From: a virus | Direction: 5' to 3' (one strand) | DNA: 40,896 nt | Virus record (IMG/VR): IMGVR_UViG_3300049259_000191 | Span: 1-40,896 of that record | Shown here: piece after piece, positions 1-8,041 of the stretch | Numbering within the stretch: the first letter of the stretch is position 1 | Layout: each line of letters opens with the position of its first letter | Notes under the pieces: model-generated | What the model saw: only the letters and a program-made list of their open reading frames with translations | What the model was told of the DNA's origin: nothing | The model's database searches: none | Position numbers and translations under genes: made by a program

Positions 1-99
1 GACTGGCAGCCGCTCGACGGCGGGATCTTCACGACCGCCGGCGGCCTCTACGCGGTGTCGTTCTTCATCCAGTTCACCGCGTCGGCCGACCTCGCCTGA
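1..99 (+). CDS. C-terminal end of an unidentified virion gene (5' truncated)
   Basis: The reading frame is open from the first base of the window and ends with TGA at 97-99, giving the last 32 residues of a protein. The tail is rich in aromatic and small residues (LYAVSFFIQF then TASADLA). It lies immediately before the head-tail connector genes, which in siphoviruses usually follow the major capsid or head accessory genes. A structural role is therefore inferred from position only; the fragment is too short to name. Confidence 0.6.
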   Translation, partial: DWQPLDGGIFTTAGGLYAVSFFIQFTASADLA

Positions 100-176
100 C
101 CGATCGATATCGCCTGCTATCCGCGCCAACGCTGAGGGCGCGACATCCCCCCGTCGAAAGCTCGAGGAGGTGCGCC

Positions 177-602
177 ATGGCTGCGTTCGCCGATCCCGAT
201 GTCGTCGAAGGACTGTGGCGCGAGCTCACCGAGTCGGAGGCCACGCAGGTTCTCAATCTCCTCGCGTTCGCGTCCGGTCTGATCCGCGCTCAGGTCCTCG
301 ACGTCGACGACCGCATCACCGACGGTCGGCTCGACGGCGAGTTCGTCGGCCAGATCACCGCGTTGATGGTCATCCGAGCGCTGAAGAACCCGGACGCCCA
401 TCGCGCTGAGTCGATCGACGACTTCAGCTACGAGATCGACGCAGCGCAAGCAACGGGGTCGGTGTACCTGTCCGACGACGAGCTCAAGGTTCTGCGCGGG
501 CGCCGTGCCCGGTCGTTCACAATCGCGACGGCGAGGTCGGCGCCGACGTTCGACGAGCTCGAGCGCGCTGCGGCGTTCCGCCGCGAGTGGGCCTGTCGAT
601 GA
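177..602 (+). CDS. Head-to-tail adaptor (Gp19/Gp15-type connector)
   Basis: This 141-residue protein resembles the actinophage Gp19/Gp15/Gp42 connector family, which sits under the portal and joins head to tail. Typical features are visible: an N-terminal helix starting with a position-counting motif (FADPDVVEGLWRELTESEA), an alanine-rich helical core, and a central S-I-D-D-F-S-Y-E-I-D segment followed by an LSDDEL motif near residues 80-105. The ATG is preceded by a strong Shine-Dalgarno (GAGGAGGTG, 167-175 region), which fixes the start. It is the first complete gene of the window. Its stop overlaps the next start (ATGA). The family assignment is by remembered pattern. Confidence 0.72.
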   Translation: MAAFADPDVVEGLWRELTESEATQVLNLLAFASGLIRAQVLDVDDRITDGRLDGEFVGQITALMVIRALKNPDAHRAESIDDFSYEIDAAQATGSVYLSDDELKVLRGRRARSFTIATARSAPTFDELERAAAFRREWACR

Positions 603-1003
603 GCGCCGAATCAGCGACCATCAGCGGGCGGCGGTCGTCGGAAGCGATCATGAAAGACACGTGCCGGATCACGCGCTCCGGCGGCCGGCCTGTCTATGAC
701 CCCGAGACCGAGCAGACCACCGTGCCCACGCCGTCGACGGTGTACGAGGGCAAGTGCAAGGTGCAGCAAACCTCGATGACGTCGCAGACCACCGAAGCCG
801 GTTCGCAGGTGGTCGAGCTGTACGCCACGCGGGTTGACGTGCCGATGTCGGTGGTGGACGTGAAGGTCGACGATGACATCGAGATCGTCACCTCGCTGCT
901 CGACGCGCGCCTCGTCGGTGCGCACTCGCGCGTCGACACCGTTCTTTCGAAGAGCTACGCGACTGCCCGCCGGCTCGGCTGCGTCGGGACGGTATCGACG
1001 TGA
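599..1003 (+). CDS. Head-to-tail stopper-like protein
   Basis: The protein has 134 residues from the ATG at 599, which overlaps the upstream stop as ATGA. An in-frame GTG at 587 would add only four residues and lie inside the upstream gene. Around residue 18 a motif DTCRITRSGG opens a beta-rich domain typical of actinophage stopper proteins (DUF6093-like), with a central YEGKCKVQ strand and a VVDVKVDDDIEIV strand. The stopper closes the DNA channel before tail attachment. The position between adaptor and neck genes supports this; the residue-level match is moderate. Confidence 0.6.
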   Translation: MSAESATISGRRSSEAIMKDTCRITRSGGRPVYDPETEQTTVPTPSTVYEGKCKVQQTSMTSQTTEAGSQVVELYATRVDVPMSVVDVKVDDDIEIVTSLLDARLVGAHSRVDTVLSKSYATARRLGCVGTVST

Positions 1004-1368
1004 CGCTCAAGGGTCTCGCCGCCGCCCTCTTCGCCGCAGGCGCCAAGGTGAACATCGAGGTCCGCGCGCTCGTCGAGCACACGGCCGGCGAGATCACCGA
1101 CGACGCCCGGGAACGCATGGCCCCGTCGAAGCATCCGCACCTTCCGTTCTACGTCGACTCGATCACCTACGACGTTGATTCGGCACTGGGCGTCGTCCGA
1201 GCGGAGATCGGCCCCGATGCGGACCTGCCGCAGGGCAAGCTCGGCGAGCTCCTCGAGCGCGGCTCGGCGGACAACGCTCCCGTCCCGCATCTCGGGCCCG
1301 CCGCGGACGACAAGGTGCCCGGGCTCTCCGGCGAGATTGGTGCCGTCGGAGCACGGGCGCTGCGATGA
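1000..1368 (+). CDS. Neck / tail-completion protein (HK97 gp10-like)
   Basis: This 122-residue protein starts at a GTG overlapping the previous stop (GTGA). It has an N-terminal helix and a pattern of short basic and glycine-rich motifs (ARERMAPSKHPHLP, then EIGPDADLPQGKLGELLERGS). That pattern resembles HK97 gp10-type neck proteins, where a G-x-L-x-x-x-L-E-x-G-S motif is common. It would help seal the head-tail joint. Position after the stopper and before the terminator-like gene matches the usual siphovirus order. Confidence 0.6.
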   Translation: MTLKGLAAALFAAGAKVNIEVRALVEHTAGEITDDARERMAPSKHPHLPFYVDSITYDVDSALGVVRAEIGPDADLPQGKLGELLERGSADNAPVPHLGPAADDKVPGLSGEIGAVGARALR

Positions 1369-1793
1369 CGACGACAGCTGTCGACCTCTATCCCCACGAC
1401 GAAGCTGTTCTCGAGGCGCTCAGCGGTCTGCACGTGCTGGTCGGCTACGCCGAGGCACCTGCGGGCGCGCTCGACTCTCTCCTCGACACTGCTGAGCCGC
1501 TCACCGAGTACCTGGTGCTCTACCCGATCGGCGGGACACGGTCGGGCTCGGCGATCGACCCGAACGAGGATGCGCACCTCACCTACCAGGTCACCGTGGT
1601 GGCGCTGCTCCCGGAGACAGCGCGCGCGCTCGTCAGCAGGATCGAATCTGCGCTTCGTACCGTGGACATCCCGGGGCGCGTGATCGTGAAGTTCGCGCCG
1701 GCCGACAGCGGCGGCGTTCGCCCCGACCCGATCAAGCCCGAGGCGTTCATCGCGACGCCGCGGTTCTCGTTCTGGACTACTCCCGCCCATTAG
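1365..1793 (+). CDS. Tail terminator-like protein
   Basis: This 142-residue protein begins at an ATG overlapping the upstream stop (ATGA). A paired beta segment (EYLVLYPIGG, then HLTYQVTVVALLPETARALVSRIESAL) fits the fold of tail terminator proteins. These cap the tail tube and fix tail length. It sits directly before a small structural gene and the tail tube gene, the usual place for a terminator. No residue motif is diagnostic, so the call leans on gene order and secondary-structure pattern. Confidence 0.55.
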   Translation: MTTTAVDLYPHDEAVLEALSGLHVLVGYAEAPAGALDSLLDTAEPLTEYLVLYPIGGTRSGSAIDPNEDAHLTYQVTVVALLPETARALVSRIESALRTVDIPGRVIVKFAPADSGGVRPDPIKPEAFIATPRFSFWTTPAH

Positions 1794-1805
1794 GAGGCGC
1801 ACGAC

Positions 1806-2126
1806 ATGACCACCTACAACGCCGATCACGTGACCGTTGCCGGTGTCGCTGCGACGTACCACGCAGCCGCCGCAGGCGACAAGGTCAAGCCCGGCGTCAC
1901 CCTCATTGTCAAGAACGCCAACGCCGCGACACGAACGCTCACACTCGTAACGCCTGGCACGCAGTACGGCCAGGCGATCGGCGATCAGGCGGTCGTGATC
2001 CCGGCGCTCACCGGCGAGCGGATCATCAAGGTCCCCGACGTCGGCTTCACCGGCAGCGACGGCCTGGTGCCGCTGGCCTGGTCGGCGACGGCGGACGTGA
2101 CCTTCGCAGTGCTGGACGTCGATTGA
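1806..2126 (+). CDS. Small beta-rich protein, probable virion accessory
   Basis: The 106-residue sequence is dominated by predicted beta strands (VTLIVKNANAATRTLTLVTPG and VTFAVLDVD at the end). An alternation of valine, threonine and glycine resembles phage decoration or fibre-head domains. The ATG follows a GGAGGCGCACGAC Shine-Dalgarno region at 1791-1805, so it is initiated independently despite lying inside the tail operon. No family is recognised with certainty. A decoration role on head or tail is inferred from composition and position only. Confidence 0.5.
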   Translation: MTTYNADHVTVAGVAATYHAAAAGDKVKPGVTLIVKNANAATRTLTLVTPGTQYGQAIGDQAVVIPALTGERIIKVPDVGFTGSDGLVPLAWSATADVTFAVLDVD

Positions 2127-2413
2127 TGCGCGCGTTGGATGTCGTTCACGACGACGGGCGCCGAGCTCGCATGTCCGAGAAGAGGTTCGCGGCGGTCCAG
2201 TCGGATGGATGGCGGCTCGAGAACCCCCAGAACCTTGTCGAGAGCACGGACGACAACATCGACCAGGTCCTCGCCGACGTCGGCAACGACCCCGTCAAGG
2301 CGGCCGCGGCCATGGACGTCGAGGCCGCCGGCAAGAACCGCCCGACGCTGATCAGCAGGCTCGCTGCCATCGCCGGCGGCACAGACCCGGGCACCACGCC
2401 CGAGAAGGAGTGA
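2126..2413 (+). CDS. Small acidic/helical protein of the tail operon, unknown
   Basis: The protein has 95 residues from the ATG in a TGATG junction at 2126; an in-frame TTG three bases upstream is less likely. It begins MRALDVVHDDGRRARMSEKRF and its middle section is acidic (ESTDDNIDQVLADVGND). The C-terminus is helical (RPTLISRLAAIAGG). Small proteins like this are common before the tail tube gene in actinophages and may contribute to head-tail joining. I recognise no specific family. Confidence 0.55.
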   Translation: MRALDVVHDDGRRARMSEKRFAAVQSDGWRLENPQNLVESTDDNIDQVLADVGNDPVKAAAAMDVEAAGKNRPTLISRLAAIAGGTDPGTTPEKE

Positions 2414-2416
2414 CCG

Positions 2417-2911
2417 ATGCCCGCCGGATACACCTATGACGGCCGCACCCGCATCTTCTGGCTCGACAACGATCCGGCGGATCCGTCGGCGCCGACGATG
2501 GGGGAGCTCACCGCCGGCGTCGACCTGTCGGGCTATCTCGTGCCCGGCAGCTTCAATCCGACGCCGTCGAACGCTCGGGTGAACAGCGGCGACGCGCTGA
2601 CCAGCTTCGACGCGCAGTCACCGGGTCGGTTCGGCTACGCGCCGACGTGTGCGTTCAAGTCGAAGCTCGTGAGCGGCGGAACCGTCGCGTGGGACACGCT
2701 CGGAGCTCGTCTCGTGTCGGGCTGCCTCGTGTTCTTCGAGGACGTCGACGAGGGCAGCGACGTCGCCGCCGGCGCCGAGTGCGACGTGTACATCTCGTGT
2801 CTCACCGGCGAACCACGCCGCCCGACCGTCGCTGACAACACGGAGCGCCGGTTTGAGGTGGACTTCATGTGCGGCGACCGACCGGCCATCGGTTCGACCG
2901 TCGCAGCGTGA
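2417..2911 (+). CDS. Major tail (tube) protein
   Basis: This 164-residue protein is placed directly before the tail assembly chaperones, as tail tube genes are. The start shows the family pattern: an aromatic strand (RIFWLDN), a PTMGELTAGVDLSGYL segment at about residues 27-43, and a beta-rich remainder ending in a strand with a C-G-D turn. The ATG at 2417 follows a GAGAAGGAGTGACCG Shine-Dalgarno. The subunit would polymerise into the tail tube around the tape measure protein. Its stop overlaps the next start (GTGA). Confidence 0.7.
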   Translation: MPAGYTYDGRTRIFWLDNDPADPSAPTMGELTAGVDLSGYLVPGSFNPTPSNARVNSGDALTSFDAQSPGRFGYAPTCAFKSKLVSGGTVAWDTLGARLVSGCLVFFEDVDEGSDVAAGAECDVYISCLTGEPRRPTVADNTERRFEVDFMCGDRPAIGSTVAA

Positions 2912-3444
2912 GCAGCGTCTTCGAGAACGCCCGCGGGAAGCCGGAGCGCTGCCGGCTCCTATTGGACGGCGCTCTTGCCGACGAGTACGAGCAGCTCGAA
3001 CAGGCGCTCGTCGACGCTACGGATGAGGCAGATCAGGAGATCCTCGCTCACCAGGTCGTCGACCTCGAGGCCCGCATGCGCGAGGCCGAGGTCGAGTTCG
3101 TGTTCATCGGGATAGGTCGCGGCGCTTGGCGACGACTCGTCGCGAAGCACCCCCCGTCCGAGGACGAGAAGGCAGCCGGCGCGGAGTTCTCGATCGACAA
3201 CTTCCCCATCGAGGCGATGTCGGCCTCGCTCGTCGAGCCGAAGCTCACCGTCGACGAGCTCCGCCGGCTGAACGACGAGATCCTCACCTTCGAGCAGTAC
3301 GGCCAACTGTGGTCCGCCTGCCTCCGAGCGAACGTCGGGTCAGGCAGCCGCCCGGAATCCCTGGCCGCCCGCGCCATTCTGGCGAACGGGGGCGGCAAAT
3401 CGCAGCAGCCATCAAAGTCGGAGTCGGCCGCAGCCTCCTCATAG
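2908..3444 (+). CDS. Tail assembly chaperone, short form (gpG-like)
   Basis: The protein has 178 residues from the GTG at 2908, which overlaps the tail tube stop (GTGA). A longer frame from 2869 would run back into that gene. It is highly charged and helical, with EYEQLEQAL, EARMREAEVEFVFIGIGRGAW and a C-terminal tail of Q, S and K. This is typical of the chaperone that binds the tape measure protein before tube assembly. It lies between the tail tube and tape measure genes, the invariant place for this pair. Near its 3' end the ribosome is expected to slip to the -1 frame, making the long form. Confidence 0.75.
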   Translation: MSSVFENARGKPERCRLLLDGALADEYEQLEQALVDATDEADQEILAHQVVDLEARMREAEVEFVFIGIGRGAWRRLVAKHPPSEDEKAAGAEFSIDNFPIEAMSASLVEPKLTVDELRRLNDEILTFEQYGQLWSACLRANVGSGSRPESLAARAILANGGGKSQQPSKSESAAASS

Positions 3445-3704
3445 GGGAGCGGAATGCGCCCGTCCCGGGCGTGGATCCGCTCTTCACCGACGAGGACGCG
3501 GCCGAGATCCTCGAGTTCCTCGAGGACGAGGTGCTCATCCACGCGGGCTGTGGTCAGCCCTTGTACGAGTCGACGGCGATCGAGAACTCGTACCGGTACG
3601 GGGCGCGGGCGATGCAGTGCCACGCATGCGCGGCAAAGGCGCGTCGGTTCCGAGGACTCGGCGACCGTGACGGCGTCGAGATGATCGTCGAGAAGTTCTT
3701 CTAG
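2908..3704 (+). CDS. Tail assembly chaperone, long form by -1 frameshift (gpGT-like)
   Basis: After the shared N-terminus, the -1 frame is open past the short-form stop at 3442-3444 to TAG at 3702-3704. The extension ends with a zinc-ribbon-like pattern: CGQP about 25 residues in, then CHAC (RAMQCHACAAKAR). This is the usual composition of the T part of gpGT in actinophages. An independent start is possible at GTG 3471 but has no convincing ribosome-binding site. The frame difference and gene order are seen directly; the slip itself is inferred. Confidence 0.65.
3387..3393 (+). promoter_or_regulatory. Candidate -1 frameshift site
   Basis: The bases read CGGGGGC with zero-frame codons GGG GGC. 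A -1 slip here joins the two chaperone frames. Only the A-site tRNA pairs well after slipping, because the P-site would meet CGG, so this is an imperfect version of the usual X-XXY-YYZ heptamer. No better heptamer is visible between 3380 and 3444. Confidence 0.4.
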
Positions 3705-3728
3705 CGAGCGGCGAGAGGTGATTCTCGG

Positions 3729-5969
3729 ATGGCGGATCGGCATGAGAGAGTCATCCTCGAAGCGATCACCGCGCTGTACGAGGCAGGCATGCGCCGCGCC
3801 GGTGTCGAGACCGAAGTTCTCGAGGCGAGGGTCGCGACGCTGAACAAGACGACCGGCGCGTTCGACGCTTCCGGCCGGGGCATCGTCAAGACACTGTCGG
3901 CGATGTCGTCGGGCGAGCTCGCGGTGGGCGCGGCTGCTGCCGTTGCAGGTGCAGTGATCCTGAAAATGACGAAGGACGGCGTTGCGGCATACGTCCATCT
4001 CGCCGATCAGGTCCGCCAGTACCAGCGCGTTACCGGCGACTCGGCCGAAGAGTCGTCGATCATGATCGAGCGGGCGAAGGTGCTCGGCGTCAGCACCGAT
4101 TCGCTCGCGCTTGCGGTGTTCCGGATGTCGAAGAACGTCGAGACAAACCGCGACCTCCTCCGTGCGCACGGTGTCGAGCTCGCCTACAACGCCGACGGAA
4201 GCCTGAATCTGACCCGCACGCTCGATGCGCTGAACGCCGCCCATCACCGCGCGGGCGGCGGCGCGAACTTCGACCGGGTCGCGCAAGCGGCACTAGGACG
4301 TGGCGCGCAGCGGCTGCTTCCCCTGCTCACCGCGACCCGCGAACGACTCGACGAGATCGACGCCGGCGCTCGCCGCCATCACATGGTGCTCAACGACCAC
4401 GATCTCGAGAACGCGCTCCAGTACAAGATCGCCGTGCACGAGATGCATGACGCGTGGATCGGCGTCGAGCAGGAGCTCGGCGCAGGTGTGCTGCCGCTCC
4501 TGACCGATCTAGCGCACTCGGTCGACGAGATCGTCACCACGCTCGACACCGCTGGCGCGAAGGTAAACGTGTTCACGAAGTCGTTCGGCGGTACCGGCAC
4601 GTTCGCTGGTGGAGTGTTCAAGGATCTGAATAAGCCGCTCGCCGTCGCGGTCGATCTGCTCCGCGGGCATTTCAAGGGTGCGCTCATCGACCTGATCCCG
4701 GCCGGCAACACGTTCCACAACGTGTTCGATCACCTTTTCGGCCATCACAACCACGACGCCGAAGAGGCGAAGCGCAAGGAACAGGAACTGAGGGATCAGT
4801 TCGCGGCGAATGAGCAAGCCGTCAAGGACTACAGCGAGTCGCTCGATCTGCTGTTCGCTGGGACGTTCGGCGTGTCATCTTCGACCGACAAGTTCGAGAC
4901 CGACCTCGCAGGCGCGTACACGGGCCTGAAGAAGGCGAAGGATGCTGGCGACGGGTTCGCCTCGTCGTTGTCGACCTCGTCGACGACCGGGTTGGCGAAC
5001 CGGGCGATGCTGCAGGGCCTCGAAACCGACCTGGCCAACGCGGCGAAGAAGTACAAGGAGCTGCATCCGCAGGCGACGGACGCTGAGATCCGCAAGGCGC
5101 TATCGGGTCAGATTGCCCAGCTGCAGGTGCTGCTCGGCTACTTCTCGGGCGACAACGCAGAAGCGCAGCGTCTGCGCGACGTCCTCAACGACATCGCCGG
5201 GATTGATCTGAGCAAGCCGGGCAAGACGTACCACTTCGGCTGGGGTGGGCACATCACCAACCCGTTCGGAGGCGACTCTTCGGCGCCGCCTCCCGCACCG
5301 CCGATCGACACGGGTGCGGACACGGGATCGAAGGCCGACGTCGGCGCGTTCCTGCAGTCGCTGTGGGAGCGGCGCATGGAGCAGGTCAAGAACCGGTTCC
5401 ACGAGGGCAGGGCAAGCCTCGCCGAGTACGAGCGGTCGCTCGACGAGCAGATGGCGCACGAGGCGCCGTGGACCGACAAGTGGGTGCAGTTGCAGCAGGA
5501 GAAGGCCGATGCTGTCCACTACTGGACCGACGCTGTCGCGGCGTACTTGCAGGCGCTGGCGTCGAAGCAGTCGCATCTCGAGGACAACATGTTCGAGGTT
5601 GGCGCCATCGGCACCGACGCCTACATCGATCTGCTGCAGAAGCGGCTCGCGGCGCTCCAGATGTACTCGGACGAGTGGGTTCGGGTCTTCAAGGAGATCG
5701 AGCACCTCCAGGGCGACGCGCTCGACCTCGAGCTCAAGCTCATCGCCGCCTACGACGCCGGCCGGCAGTTCCAGATCGGATTCGACGCCGCCGCCCAGCA
5801 ACGCGCCCTCTACGGCAGCCTTACGCCGGTCGCGAGTGGCGTGTCCAACGTGACCACCGTCAGCTACGGGCCGTCCTGGTCGCCGTCGTTCACCGCGGTC
5901 GGCAAGGACGCGCAGCAGGCGCTGGACCTGAGCTCCCAGAAGCTCCGCGACTTCGCGGTGAGCAGGTGA
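3729..5969 (+). CDS. Tape measure protein
   Basis: At 746 residues this is the largest protein of the tail block, and it follows the chaperone pair directly. The first 75 residues are helical. A hydrophobic membrane-like stretch (ELAVGAAAAVAGAVILKM) lies near residues 62-80, as in many tape measure proteins that enter the host membrane. A long alpha-helical middle follows, then a proline-rich hinge (SAPPPAPPIDTG, near residue 520) and another helical block. By the usual rule of about 0.15 nm per residue, the tail would be about 110 nm. The ATG has a GAGAGGTGATTCTCGG upstream region. Confidence 0.85.
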   Translation: MADRHERVILEAITALYEAGMRRAGVETEVLEARVATLNKTTGAFDASGRGIVKTLSAMSSGELAVGAAAAVAGAVILKMTKDGVAAYVHLADQVRQYQRVTGDSAEESSIMIERAKVLGVSTDSLALAVFRMSKNVETNRDLLRAHGVELAYNADGSLNLTRTLDALNAAHHRAGGGANFDRVAQAALGRGAQRLLPLLTATRERLDEIDAGARRHHMVLNDHDLENALQYKIAVHEMHDAWIGVEQELGAGVLPLLTDLAHSVDEIVTTLDTAGAKVNVFTKSFGGTGTFAGGVFKDLNKPLAVAVDLLRGHFKGALIDLIPAGNTFHNVFDHLFGHHNHDAEEAKRKEQELRDQFAANEQAVKDYSESLDLLFAGTFGVSSSTDKFETDLAGAYTGLKKAKDAGDGFASSLSTSSTTGLANRAMLQGLETDLANAAKKYKELHPQATDAEIRKALSGQIAQLQVLLGYFSGDNAEAQRLRDVLNDIAGIDLSKPGKTYHFGWGGHITNPFGGDSSAPPPAPPIDTGADTGSKADVGAFLQSLWERRMEQVKNRFHEGRASLAEYERSLDEQMAHEAPWTDKWVQLQQEKADAVHYWTDAVAAYLQALASKQSHLEDNMFEVGAIGTDAYIDLLQKRLAALQMYSDEWVRVFKEIEHLQGDALDLELKLIAAYDAGRQFQIGFDAAAQQRALYGSLTPVASGVSNVTTVSYGPSWSPSFTAVGKDAQQALDLSSQKLRDFAVSR

Positions 5970-5970
5970 C

Positions 5971-6456
5971 ATGCCCCCGATCCGACGCGAGTGGCTGACC
6001 GTCAACGCTCTCGACAGCTTCCTCGCCGTCGACTCGCACACCTTCGGTTGGAAGGTCGTCGACTACACCGCTCTCCGAGGCCGCACCCGCGTCGGGACCG
6101 ACCGCGCGATCCCTGGTCGTGCCGGTCGGGACCCGATCCCGCGCGAGTGGGATGAGCACCGACTCGCCCTCACCTGGAAGATCCAGGGCCTGTTCGACAA
6201 GGACGGGGCGCGCTACGCGGACTCCGGAATCGACACCTTCGACGGTGTGGATCTGAACCACCAGTTCATCCTCGACAACCTGGTAAACGCCCTCGACGAG
6301 CGCGACGTTCTGTTCCACCATCGCCAAGGCACCGAGTGGGACGGGTCGATCATCGTCGAGAACTGGGAACCGTCACCCGATCCCGACTCGGGCGGGGACG
6401 TCCTCATTGCGCCACTGACACTCGTCATCCCGGCCGGCTGGTTGACGCCAGCATGA
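5971..6456 (+). CDS. Distal tail protein-like (Dit family)
   Basis: This 161-residue protein starts one base after the tape measure stop. It has a beta-rich organisation starting with REWLTVNALDSF. The second gene after the tape measure is typically a distal tail or baseplate component. The Dit family forms a ring at the tail tip that connects the tube with the receptor-binding apparatus. The Trp-rich C-terminus (TEWDGSIIVENWEPS) and the pairing with a larger baseplate gene fit. The identification is by order and style, not by a diagnostic motif. Its stop overlaps the next start (ATGA). Confidence 0.65.
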   Translation: MPPIRREWLTVNALDSFLAVDSHTFGWKVVDYTALRGRTRVGTDRAIPGRAGRDPIPREWDEHRLALTWKIQGLFDKDGARYADSGIDTFDGVDLNHQFILDNLVNALDERDVLFHHRQGTEWDGSIIVENWEPSPDPDSGGDVLIAPLTLVIPAGWLTPA

Positions 6457-8039
6457 CCCGTCGGATCACCGTCGATGTCTACGAACCCGACAACATCACG
6501 TACGTCGGCACACTCGGATCCGACACGGGTCGCCAGTGGCTCGAAGATCTCGGCGGGGCTGGCTCCGGAACGGTCGAGTCACGTCTCGATCATGCCGACC
6601 GAGCGCTCCTCACCCATGGACGCATCCTCCGCTTTCTCATCGACGGGACGCCTCGCTGGCCCGGCTGCGAGTTCGAACTGAATCCCGTGCTCGCGGATCC
6701 GTCCGGCCGTGCCTCGGGGCGCGTGGTCGGACTCGCATGCCACGACCTCCTCGCGCTGTTCGACTACGCCGCCGTGTTGCCCGAGCTCGGGTTCGGCCGC
6801 ATCTCGCCGGACAGCCGATATCTCGGCTGGATGAGCCGCTACTACGACCACTCGTGGTGGGGCAACGCCGTGCAGCTGAAACAGCAGAACGATCCCGATC
6901 CCACGAAGCCGTGGTTCGGAGCGCCGAAGCCATGGCATGACGGGAACGCCTGGTGGATCGGCCCGGCCGGCGGCGACACGCCGCCCACCGATCCCGGAGA
7001 CATCTACTTCTACGGCACCTACACGATCCCGGTCGGCGAGGGCGGCGACTACCAGCTCGAGACCACCGCAGACGACGGATTCGAGTGGTACCGGGATGGC
7101 GACCGCGAAGCTCAGGAGATGCGCGTCGCCCTCTGGGGAGTCGCTCGCCAGATCCCATTCCTCGCTGATGAGGGAGCGCATTTCTTCGCGTCGAAGCTGA
7201 CGAACTTCGACCGCCCCAACCCGTTGACGAACGTGACCGCTCTGATCGCGTCGCTCGCGAAGATGCTGGGCGGCGGCGTCGCCGTCGGAGCCGTCGTGTC
7301 GGGCACGAGCGCCGGCACGAAGATGCTCGCCTACCCGGCCACCGAACCAGGCATGACGCCGGGCCACATCATGATCGTGCTGATCGGCGAGAACCAGGAT
7401 CTCGACTGGCAGACCGATCTCACCTGGGACTTCACCGAGACCGAGGATTCCGACGGCGTCGCATGGCCGAAGGAGATCAATGTCTCCTATCCCGTCGGCA
7501 CGTCGCTCTCTGAGGTGATGCGGCATCTCCGCGACATGAACGTCGCCGAGTTCGCTATGGACCCAGTCGGCAAAGTTCTGCACGCCTATGTGAAGAAGGG
7601 TGTCGATCGCAGCGCGACGGTCGCGGTGGAGTACGCGACGAACGTCGCTCGTCTCGGCATGAAGCAGGTGGGACCGGGAGCGAACACGACGGTTTCGCGT
7701 ACTGCCGAAGGCCGGTGGCTGCTCGAGGAAGACACGGCGGCGGTGGCGGCGTGGGGGCGCAGAATCATCGGTTTGTCTCTCGGGTCGGCACCGTCCGACG
7801 CTTCGGCGGCGGATCAGTCGGCGGCGTATTTCGATGATCATGCCGAGCCGATCGACGCGATCACGGATCTTCAGGTCGAAGACTCTCGCTTCGTTGACGG
7901 CACCGTCGCTACCGGCGACCTGGTCACCGGCCCGACGCCTGACGGGAGCACGGCGACCTATCGGGTCCACGGGTTGCGGTTCACCGAGGATGACGCCGGC
8001 TACCCGATCGTGACGCCCGAGTTGGTGAAGGAGCCGTAG
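6453..8039 (+). CDS. Minor tail / baseplate hub protein (ReqiPepy6 Gp37-like)
   Basis: The protein has 528 residues from the ATG at 6453, overlapping the upstream stop (ATGA). The longer frame to 6336 lies within the previous gene. It is beta-rich, with a segment at roughly residues 185-210 (GDIYFYGTYTIPVGEGG) that resembles a sugar-binding strand, and the pattern common to Gp37-like proteins of Gram-positive siphoviruses. These proteins link the tail tip to the fibre. The C-terminus (TYRVHGLRFTEDDAGYPIVTPE) is typical of this group. Confidence 0.6.
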   Translation: MTRRITVDVYEPDNITYVGTLGSDTGRQWLEDLGGAGSGTVESRLDHADRALLTHGRILRFLIDGTPRWPGCEFELNPVLADPSGRASGRVVGLACHDLLALFDYAAVLPELGFGRISPDSRYLGWMSRYYDHSWWGNAVQLKQQNDPDPTKPWFGAPKPWHDGNAWWIGPAGGDTPPTDPGDIYFYGTYTIPVGEGGDYQLETTADDGFEWYRDGDREAQEMRVALWGVARQIPFLADEGAHFFASKLTNFDRPNPLTNVTALIASLAKMLGGGVAVGAVVSGTSAGTKMLAYPATEPGMTPGHIMIVLIGENQDLDWQTDLTWDFTETEDSDGVAWPKEINVSYPVGTSLSEVMRHLRDMNVAEFAMDPVGKVLHAYVKKGVDRSATVAVEYATNVARLGMKQVGPGANTTVSRTAEGRWLLEEDTAAVAAWGRRIIGLSLGSAPSDASAADQSAAYFDDHAEPIDAITDLQVEDSRFVDGTVATGDLVTGPTPDGSTATYRVHGLRFTEDDAGYPIVTPELVKEP

Positions 8040-8041
8040 CC

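Noticed and set aside
3471-3704. Separate gene from GTG 3471
   Set aside because: No good ribosome-binding site; the -1 frameshift product explains the frame better and matches the tail chaperone pattern.
3048-4286. Leftward open frame of 412 codons over chaperone and tape measure genes
   Set aside because: Lies across two clear tail genes on the other strand and shows shadow composition.
6579-7970. Long leftward open frame of 463 codons
   Set aside because: Antisense shadow of the baseplate-like gene; no start signal and no recognisable motif.
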